Source: Coriobacteriia bacterium
GTDB taxonomy: Bacteria; Actinomycetota; Coriobacteriia; Anaerosomatales; SLCP01
Direction: 5' to 3'
Assembly (NCBI GenBank): GCA_007125735.1
Contig: SLCP01000193.1
Location: forward strand, 1 to 6,992
Length of the DNA: 6,992 nucleotides
Shown: positions 1 to 4,428 of the stretch, one piece after another
How positions within the stretch are numbered: position 1 is the stretch's first letter
How the letters are laid out: each line of letters begins with the position of its first letter
Position numbers and translations under genes: made by a program
The notes under the pieces: model-generated
Told to the model about the DNA's origin: nothing
Seen by the model: the letters and a program-made list of their open reading frames with translations, nothing else
Database searches by the model: none

Positions 1-38
1 ACCGATTCCGAGGTGAAGTAGTACTCGCGATCTGCCAT
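1..38 (-). CDS. metK: S-adenosylmethionine synthetase, N-terminal fragment (partial)
   Basis: Only the first 12 codons and two bases of the next are inside the window. On the minus strand they read MADREYYFTSESV. The FTSESV block near the N-terminus is the hallmark opening of bacterial MetK, which makes S-adenosylmethionine from methionine and ATP in the cytoplasm; in the family it is followed by a GHPDK motif, which lies outside the window. An AAGGAG ribosome binding site sits 5 bases upstream of the ATG and fixes the start. The leader carries a SAM-I riboswitch with a terminator, which independently fits a SAM-synthesis gene. The identification rests on a short peptide plus this context, so the rest of the protein cannot be judged. 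Confidence 0.85.
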   Translation of the reverse strand, partial: MADREYYFTSES

Positions 39-75
39 GCGCACTCCTTGTCCTCCGGCGCCGTCCAAGCGCACG

Positions 76-106
76 AAAAAGCCCTTGCCTGGTGTGACAA
101 GGGCTT
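76..106 (-). terminator. Intrinsic terminator of the metK riboswitch (expression platform)
   Basis: Read on the minus strand, AAGCCCTTG (106-98) pairs perfectly with CAAGGGCTT (87-79) around a 10-base loop. The 3' arm runs straight into a run of five T (80-76). This is a textbook rho-independent terminator, about 36 bases downstream of the aptamer P1 helix and about 38 bases before the metK ATG. In the SAM-I family ligand binding stabilises P1 and lets such a terminator form, turning expression off when SAM is abundant. I did not find an obvious single antiterminator pairing by eye. Confidence 0.85.
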
Positions 107-141
107 GGGCTCACGCGCACGCGGCGCAGTCGCGCTCTTCC

Positions 142-272
142 CTCATCTTCCAGGCCACTAACCAGCCTGCCGAGATGTGGCACCGTGCGTCACGTTCGAC
201 GTCGGTTGCCGGGGCTTCACAGGGCTCGGTCCCTCCACCCGCTGCGGTCGCACACGACCGCCTCTTGATGAG
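142..272 (-). ncRNA. SAM-I (S-box) riboswitch aptamer upstream of metK
   Basis: The minus strand carries the S-box core in order. P1 5' arm CTCATC (272-267) is followed by AAGAG. Next come GTGGAGGGAC, then CCGAGCCC, TGTGAAGCCC, GCAACC (209-204) and GGTGCC (184-179). P4 is CAGGC/GCCTG (169-165 with 155-151), and the P1 3' arm is GATGAG (147-142). P3 forms between GCAACC and GGTGCC. The P2 loop CCGAG (229-225) is complementary to CTCGG (174-170), giving the family pseudoknot. A 7-bp hairpin, GCGGTCG/CGACCGC with a TGTG loop (261-244), is inserted between the AAGAG element and the GGAGGGA kink-turn element. The aptamer binds S-adenosylmethionine and here precedes a terminator and metK, a classic feedback arrangement. 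At 131 nt it is near the upper end of what I would expect, because of the insert. Confidence 0.93.
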
Positions 273-279
273 CACAGCC

Positions 280-308
280 ACGATAGCACGCGTGCGGCTG
301 ATTGCCTA
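280..308 (-). promoter_or_regulatory. Putative metK promoter ahead of the riboswitch
   Basis: On the minus strand TAGGCA (308-303, four of six matches to TTGACA) lies 17 bases ahead of TATCGT (285-280, four of six matches to TATAAT). The -10 is preceded by an extended TGC element. The implied start, about seven bases downstream at 273, falls exactly at the 5' edge of riboswitch helix P1, which is good independent support. The divergent gltX promoter must lie in the same 90 bases or so, but I see no convincing pair of boxes for it. Confidence 0.5.
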
Positions 309-360
309 GGTCGGGTACCATGAGGCACGTTCGTCATCCGCCGAGTGAGAGGTGTTCCTC

Positions 361-1830
361 GTGTCCGACCCCGTCCGCGTCCGCTTCGCCCCGAGCCCGA
401 CCGGCCACCTGCACATCGGGGGTGCCCGCACCGCGATCTACAACTGGGCCTTCGCGCGCAGGCACGGCGGCACGTTCGTGCTGCGCATCGACGATACCGA
501 TGCGGAGCGTTCCACGCCTGAGAACACGGCGGCCATCCTCTCCGCACTCCGGTGGCTCGGGCTCGACTGGGACGAGGGTCCCGAGGCAGACGGCGGCCAC
601 GGTCCATACTTCCAGACCCAGCGCGCGGCCTCCTACGCCCGCGCCCTCGAGCGTCTCAAGACCGCCGACGCGGTCTACCCGTGCTTCTGCTCGGCCGAGG
701 AGCTCACCGCCTCCCGTGAGGCCGCCCGCGCCACAGGCACATTCGCCGGCTATCCGCGTTCCTGCCGCGCCATCGATGCCGACGCGGCGACCACGCGCAT
801 CGCTTCCGGCGAGCCCCACACGTGGCGCCTCAAGGTCCCTGAAGGCCGCGGGGACGTCGTTTTCGAGGACGCGGTACGCGGCACGAGCACGTTTGCCGCT
901 GACGTCCTCGACGACTACATCGTGATCCGTTCCGACGGTACCCCCACCTACAACTTCGCCACCGTCGTCGACGACGCCGAGATGGAGATCACCCACATCA
1001 TCCGCGGCGACGACCACCTCTCCAACACTCCTCGGCAGATACTCGCCTACGAGGCCCTCGGCGCTCCCCTGCCCACCTTCGCCCACCTCTCGATGATCTG
1101 GGGTCCCGACGGCAAGCGCCTCTCCAAGCGCCACGGGGCAGCCAACGTCGAAGACTACCGGGATGCGGGCTACCTGCCCGAAGCGCTCGTCAACTACCTC
1201 GCACTCCTCGGCTGGTCGCTCGACGACAAGACCACGATCATCGACGCGCCCACGCTCGTCGCGAACTTCTCGCTCGACCGCGTCTCGAAGAATCCCGCGG
1301 TCTTCGACGCCGAGAAGCTCGAGTGGATGAACGGCGTCTACCTGCGCGACATGACCGCCGAGGAGTTCGTCGACCGCATGGCGCCGGTGCTGAGCGATGC
1401 GGGCCTCCTGGCCGAGGAGGACGCACCGGAACGCCGCGAGTGGCTCTGCGAACTCGCCCCCCTCGTGTCCGAACGCGTCAAGCGGCTCGATGAGATCGCG
1501 CCGATGGTGACGTTCCTCTTCGCCGACACCGTGACGATCGACGAGGCAGCGCGCGCGAAGGTGATCGAAAAGGAGGGTGCCGACGTCGCCCTCGAGGCGA
1601 TCGCGAACGTCCTCGAGGCGCTCGATGACTTCACGCCCGAGGCTGTCGAAACCGCGTTGCGGTCGGTGCCCGAGGCTACCGGAGTCAAGCCCAAACTCGT
1701 GTTCCAGGCCGCGCGGGTCGCCGTCAGCGGATCGACCGTAAGCCTCCCGCTGTTCGAGTCGCTCGCGCTGCTCGGCAAGGAGCGCTCGGTCGCGCGTGTG
1801 CGGGACGCGATAGGTGAGAACCACACGTGA
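361..1830 (+). CDS. gltX: Glutamyl-tRNA synthetase (GluRS), class I
   Basis: This cytoplasmic enzyme attaches glutamate to tRNA-Glu using ATP. The predicted 489-residue protein has normal bacterial GluRS length. The catalytic Rossmann fold opens with VRFAPSPTGHLHIGG (the HIGH-type motif HLHIG is at residues 16-20). The KMSKS-type loop is KRLSKR (252-257) in a DGKRLSKRHGA context. Zinc-site residues are visible as Cys108-x-Cys110 and Tyr131-x3-Cys135, as in E. coli-type enzymes. From about residue 330 the sequence fits the helical anticodon-binding part. I choose GTG at 361 because GAGAGGTG (347-354) is a ribosome binding site 6 bases away; the in-frame GTG at 352 lies inside that site and would add three residues. 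With glnS nearby it is probably a discriminating GluRS, but I cannot prove this from the anticodon-contact residues. It is divergent from metK and is followed by the two tRNA genes, with no clear terminator between. Confidence 0.96.
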   Translation: MSDPVRVRFAPSPTGHLHIGGARTAIYNWAFARRHGGTFVLRIDDTDAERSTPENTAAILSALRWLGLDWDEGPEADGGHGPYFQTQRAASYARALERLKTADAVYPCFCSAEELTASREAARATGTFAGYPRSCRAIDADAATTRIASGEPHTWRLKVPEGRGDVVFEDAVRGTSTFAADVLDDYIVIRSDGTPTYNFATVVDDAEMEITHIIRGDDHLSNTPRQILAYEALGAPLPTFAHLSMIWGPDGKRLSKRHGAANVEDYRDAGYLPEALVNYLALLGWSLDDKTTIIDAPTLVANFSLDRVSKNPAVFDAEKLEWMNGVYLRDMTAEEFVDRMAPVLSDAGLLAEEDAPERREWLCELAPLVSERVKRLDEIAPMVTFLFADTVTIDEAARAKVIEKEGADVALEAIANVLEALDDFTPEAVETALRSVPEATGVKPKLVFQAARVAVSGSTVSLPLFESLALLGKERSVARVRDAIGENHT

Positions 1831-1895
1831 GGCGATTCACCTCAAGTCGAGGTCACACGGCCTAGGCATAGCCGCTCCCACCGGCATCCTTCGGG

Positions 1896-1924
1896 TTGAC
1901 AGCCCCGCACCGCGTCCGTAATAT
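1896..1924 (+). promoter_or_regulatory. Near-consensus housekeeping promoter for the tRNA pair
   Basis: TTGACA (1896-1901) is a perfect -35 box. It is followed by exactly 17 bases and TAATAT (1919-1924), a five-of-six -10 box for the main vegetative sigma factor. Transcription should start near 1931, leaving a leader of about 39 bases before tRNA-Gln. It is the strongest promoter by eye in the window, as expected for stable RNA, and means the tRNAs need not depend on gltX transcription. Confidence 0.85.
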
Positions 1925-1969
1925 GACGTTCCGCGCCCTGGCACGGTAGGTGCGTAGTGGGTGTCGTGT

Positions 1970-2045
1970 TGGGGTGTGGTGTAACTGGCAACACGTCGGA
2001 TTCTGGTTCCGAAGAGTCTAGGTTCGAGCCCTAGCACCCCAGCCA
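1970..2045 (+). tRNA. tRNA-Gln, anticodon CUG
   Basis: A complete cloverleaf can be drawn. The acceptor is TGGGGTG (1970-1976) paired with CACCCCA (2035-2041). The D arm is GTGT/ACAC. The anticodon stem is TCGGA/TCCGA with loop TTCTGGT (2001-2007), giving anticodon CTG at 2003-2005. The variable loop has five bases and the T arm is CTAGG-TTCGAGC-CCTAG. The discriminator is G2042 and CCA is encoded at 2043-2045. It reads CAG codons. The first pair is U1-A72, with G2-C71, G3-C70, G10 and G73 also present; these are known GlnRS identity positions in E. coli, although U1-A72 is also what bacterial GatCAB recognises. It lies four bases before tRNA-Glu and shares its promoter. Confidence 0.96.
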
Positions 2046-2049
2046 GAAC

Positions 2050-2125
2050 GGCCCGTTAGTCTAGCGGTGAGGACGCCGCCCTCTCAAGGCGGAGATCACG
2101 GGTTCGAATCCCGTACGGGCTACCA
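2050..2125 (+). tRNA. tRNA-Glu, anticodon CUC
   Basis: The cloverleaf has acceptor GGCCCGT (2050-2056) with ACGGGCT (2115-2121). The anticodon stem is CCGCC/GGCGG with loop CTCTCAA (2081-2087), giving anticodon CTC at 2083-2085. The variable loop is AGATC and the T arm is ACGGG-TTCGAAT-CCCGT. The discriminator is A2122 and CCA is encoded at 2123-2125. It reads GAG codons. The first acceptor pair is a G1-U72 wobble, a form I recall from other Gram-positive tRNA-Glu genes. It is probably cotranscribed with the tRNA-Gln four bases upstream and processed by RNase P, whose RNA is encoded about 1.9 kb downstream. Confidence 0.96.
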
Positions 2126-2134
2126 GAGACTTGC

Positions 2135-2185
2135 GAAGGCCCCCGTCAGGTGGACGACACCGGCGGGGGCCTTCTGTCTTCTCTT
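2135..2185 (+). terminator. Intrinsic terminator after the tRNA pair
   Basis: GAAGGCCCCCG (2135-2145) pairs perfectly over 11 bases with CGGGGGCCTTC (2164-2174). The loop can fold further through GGTG/CACC. A pyrimidine-rich, T-containing tail follows (to about 2185). This very stable hairpin begins nine bases after the tRNA-Glu CCA. It should end the tRNA transcript, so glnS needs its own promoter. Confidence 0.85.
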
Positions 2186-2220
2186 GCAGCAGAGTCTCCC
2201 GCCTGTCCGGAGCAGCCGTG

Positions 2221-2229
2221 TGCTATCCT
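2221..2229 (+). promoter_or_regulatory. Putative extended -10 promoter for a leaderless glnS transcript
   Basis: TGC followed by TATCCT (2224-2229) forms an extended -10 element just downstream of the tRNA terminator. No -35 box is recognisable at the usual distance. The last T of the -10 is eight bases before the glnS ATG, so transcription would start at or within two bases of the start codon. The lack of any Shine-Dalgarno-like run before the ATG fits this. It is an inference from one box and spacing. Confidence 0.5.
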
Positions 2230-2237
2230 CAGCCACC

Positions 2238-3932
2238 ATGGAAACCACAACACCTCCAGCACCAGAACGTAGCGACTTCATCCGCGAGATCGTCACGACC
2301 GACCTACGCGAAGGCACCCACGAGTCGATCGTCACGCGATTCCCGCCCGAGCCCAACGGCTATCTCCACATCGGACACGCCAAGTCGATCTGTTTGAACT
2401 TCGGCATCGCCGAGGAGTTCGGTGGCCGCTGCCATCTGCGCTTCGACGACACGAACCCGGTCAAGGAGGAGCAGGAATTCATCGACTCCATTGAGGCCGA
2501 CGTCCGCTGGCTCGGCTTCGACTGGGGCGAGCACCTCTACTTCGCTTCCGACTACTTCGAGCAGCTCTACGCGTGGGCCGTCCACCTCATCGAGGCCGGC
2601 AAGGCCTACGTCGACGACCTGTCGGCCGACGAGATCCGCGAGTACCGGGGCACCCTCACCGAGCCCGGCCGCGAGAGCCCGTGGCGCGACCGCTCGGTCG
2701 CAGAGAATCTCGATCTGTTCGCTCGCATGCGCGCGGGCGAGTTTCCCAACGGCGCTCGCGTGCTGCGCGCCAAGATCGATATGGCCTCCCCCAACATCAA
2801 CTTCCGCGACCCGGTGATGTACCGCATTCTGCACGCAGTGCACCCGCGTACCGGCGATGCGTGGTGCATCTACCCTTCCTACGACTTCGCACACGGACAG
2901 TCCGACGCGATCGAGCACATCACCCACTCGATCTGCACGCTGGAATTCCAGGACCACCGTCCGCTCTACGACTGGTTCATCGAGAACCTCCCGGTCCCGT
3001 CTCGCCCACGCCAGTACGAGTTCGCGCGCCTCAACCTCACACACACCGTGCTCTCAAAGCGCATATTGCTGAGACTCGTCAGCGAGGGTCATGTACGCGG
3101 ATGGGACGATCCTCGGATGCCTACCCTCTCCGCCCTGCGTCGCCGAGGGTTCCCCGCCGAGGGGATCCGTGACTTCGCAGCGATGATCGGTGTGGCACGG
3201 GCAGATAGCGTCGTCGAGGTCGAGATGCTCGAGCACGCGGTGCGCGACGTCCTCAACCGCGAGGCGCAGCGCCGGTTCGCCATCCTCAAGCCCCTCAAGG
3301 TAGTCATCGAGAACTATCCGGAGGGCGAGGTCGAGTACGTCGAGGTCCAGAACAATCCCGAGGATCCGTCTGCCGGCACGCGCCCGGTGGCCTTCTCGCG
3401 CGAACTGTGGATCGAGCGCGACGACTTCATGGAAGACCCCCCTAAGAAGTTCTTCCGCCTCGCTCCCGGCCGAGAGGTGCGCCTACGCTCGGCGTACTTC
3501 GTGACGTGTACAGAAGTCGTGAAGGACGACGCCGGCGAGATCGTCGAGCTCAGATGCACCTACGACCCCGACACCCGCGGCGGCAGCGCACCGGACGGCC
3601 GCCGCCCCAAGGCCACGCTCCACTGGCTTTCTGTCGCACACGCGGTGCCGGTCGAGGTCCGCCTCTACGACCACCTCTTCGCAAGCGAGTACCCCGGCGC
3701 CGACGGTCGCGACCTCTTCGATGACCTCAATCCCGACTCCGAGATCGTGCTTCGCGACTCCTTCGTAGAACCTTCGCTCGCGGAGTTCGCGTCCGGCGAA
3801 ACGGTCCAGTTCGAGCGCCTCGGCTACTTCTGCCCGGATGTTGATTCCTCACCCGGAGCCCCGGTCTTCAACCGCACCCTCACGCTCAAGGACACCTGGG
3901 CGAAGCTGCAGAAGCAGGGCCGGCACGACTGA
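2238..3932 (+). CDS. glnS: Glutaminyl-tRNA synthetase (GlnRS), class I
   Basis: This cytoplasmic enzyme charges tRNA-Gln directly with glutamine, avoiding the Glu-tRNA-Gln amidotransferase route. The 564-residue protein matches the family length (about 550-560). FPPEPNGYLHIGHAKS places the HIGH motif at residues 44-47, and VLSKR (271-275) is the KMSKS loop. Offset by four from E. coli GlnRS, Asp70, Tyr215, Cys233 and Gln259 correspond to Asp66, Tyr211, Cys229 and Gln255. The last two are the glutamine-specificity residues that separate GlnRS from GluRS. The C-terminal part fits the two anticodon-binding beta-barrels and ends with FNRTLTLKDTWAKL, as in the family; no YqeY-type extension is present. 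The ATG at 2238 aligns with family N-termini. A longer in-frame opening from 2067 would run through tRNA-Glu and the terminator and is rejected. There is no ribosome binding site, so initiation is probably leaderless. Bacterial GlnRS is thought to derive from eukaryotes by transfer and is sporadic in Gram-positives, but base composition here looks native. Confidence 0.97.
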   Translation: METTTPPAPERSDFIREIVTTDLREGTHESIVTRFPPEPNGYLHIGHAKSICLNFGIAEEFGGRCHLRFDDTNPVKEEQEFIDSIEADVRWLGFDWGEHLYFASDYFEQLYAWAVHLIEAGKAYVDDLSADEIREYRGTLTEPGRESPWRDRSVAENLDLFARMRAGEFPNGARVLRAKIDMASPNINFRDPVMYRILHAVHPRTGDAWCIYPSYDFAHGQSDAIEHITHSICTLEFQDHRPLYDWFIENLPVPSRPRQYEFARLNLTHTVLSKRILLRLVSEGHVRGWDDPRMPTLSALRRRGFPAEGIRDFAAMIGVARADSVVEVEMLEHAVRDVLNREAQRRFAILKPLKVVIENYPEGEVEYVEVQNNPEDPSAGTRPVAFSRELWIERDDFMEDPPKKFFRLAPGREVRLRSAYFVTCTEVVKDDAGEIVELRCTYDPDTRGGSAPDGRRPKATLHWLSVAHAVPVEVRLYDHLFASEYPGADGRDLFDDLNPDSEIVLRDSFVEPSLAEFASGETVQFERLGYFCPDVDSSPGAPVFNRTLTLKDTWAKLQKQGRHD

Positions 3933-4000
3933 GGCGCCTCAAGAGACTCCGCTGTTCGGTCCCACATCCGGTACCCCCATCCTCGGCTTGGCTTGCTACC

Positions 4001-4009
4001 TGCTAGAAT
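4001..4009 (+). promoter_or_regulatory. Putative extended -10 promoter of rnpB
   Basis: TGC followed by TAGAAT (4004-4009) is an extended -10 with five of six consensus bases. The predicted start, seven to eight bases downstream (4016-4017), coincides with the 5' edge of the RNase P RNA P1 helix. The -35 region is not recognisable. Confidence 0.6.
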
Positions 4010-4014
4010 AGTGA

Positions 4015-4360
4015 TTGGAGTGGGCCAGGCGGTCGCGCGCGCACTCGATGCGCGTGAGGAAAGTCCGGACTCCACAGGGCAGGGTGCCTGCTAACGGCAG
4101 GGCGCGGCGACGCGACGGAAAGTGCCACAGAAAAGAAGACTCCCCCGCATCCGCGGGAGAAAAGCTGAAACGGTGCGGTAAGAGCGCACCAGCGTCACGG
4201 CAACGTGGCGGCTTGGCAAACCCCACCCGGAGCAAGGGCGAATAGGAGCGGTCAAGGCCGGCCCGGCCGTCGCTCGGGTTGCCCGCGTGAGGCCGTCGGC
4301 GACGGCGGTCCCAGATAGATGACCGTCCTCGACAGAATCCGGCTTACCGGCCCACTCCCG
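4015..4360 (+). ncRNA. rnpB: RNase P RNA (catalytic RNA subunit)
   Basis: This is the ribozyme that cuts 5' leaders from precursor tRNAs, together with the small RnpA protein. The ends pair in a perfect 10-bp P1 helix: GGAGTGGGCC (4017-4026) with GGCCCACTCC (4349-4358). Conserved blocks appear in order: GAGGAAAGTCC (4056-4066), ACAGAAAA (4127-4134), the block GAAACGGTGCGGTAAGAG with GCGCACCAGC (4167-4193), AGATAGATGACCG (4313-4325) and ACAGAATCCGGCTTA (4332-4346). The length of about 342 nt and the TAGATGACCGTCC style suggest the ancestral A-type fold. A few bases of uncertainty remain at each end. It lies downstream of glnS with its own promoter and ends before a 12-bp terminator hairpin. 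Short open frames across it on both strands are chance. Confidence 0.96.
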
Positions 4361-4372
4361 CTACAACGTGAT

Positions 4373-4400
4373 GAGGGCGGTCACCCTGGTGACCGCCCTC
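4373..4400. terminator. Terminator hairpin between convergent rnpB and the secreted-protein gene
   Basis: GAGGGCGGTCAC (4373-4384) and GTGACCGCCCTC (4389-4400) form a perfect 12-bp stem around a four-base loop, 13 bases after the rnpB P1 helix. The plus-strand tail (TCGGTGTCCTTGTCGTGT) is only moderately T-rich and the minus-strand tail has no T run. It probably ends rnpB transcription and, being symmetrical and 28 bases past the converging stop codon, may also stop the opposite transcript. Confidence 0.75.
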
Positions 4401-4428
4401 TCGGTGTCCTTGTCGTGTCACACCGCTT

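Noticed and set aside
293..332. Candidate gltX promoter boxes such as TTGCCT (302-307) or TACCAT (316-321)
   Set aside because: No pair has both reasonable matches and 16-18 base spacing, so no promoter is called although one must lie near here.
158..607. Minus-strand open frame overlapping the riboswitch and the start of gltX
   Set aside because: It runs through the aptamer and is antisense to the conserved gltX N-terminus; Arg-rich shadow translation.
334..1824. Long minus-strand open frame (496 codons) opposite gltX
   Set aside because: It mirrors gltX almost exactly. Long antisense frames are expected opposite GC-rich genes, and the translation is Val/Gly/Glu/Arg-rich with no recognisable motif.
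1842..1856. Small inverted repeat ACCTC/GAGGT after gltX as a terminator
   Set aside because: Only five pairs and no T run; too weak to call.
2067..2237. In-frame upstream extension of glnS (start at 2067)
   Set aside because: It would translate tRNA-Glu and the following terminator hairpin. GlnRS homology begins after the ATG at 2238.
2232..2241. GCCACCATGG around the glnS start matches the eukaryotic Kozak consensus
   Set aside because: Tempting because bacterial GlnRS has a eukaryotic ancestry, but bacteria do not use this signal and a ten-base match is easily chance in GC-rich DNA.
3930..3941. Perfect 12-base palindrome TGAGGCGCCTCA spanning the glnS stop codon
   Set aside because: As RNA it would give only a 4-bp stem with no T tail, so it is not a convincing terminator. 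A protein-binding role has no other support.
3996..4245. Small open frames on both strands across 3996-4245
   Set aside because: They lie within the RNase P RNA gene and its promoter, whose conserved blocks fully explain the sequence.
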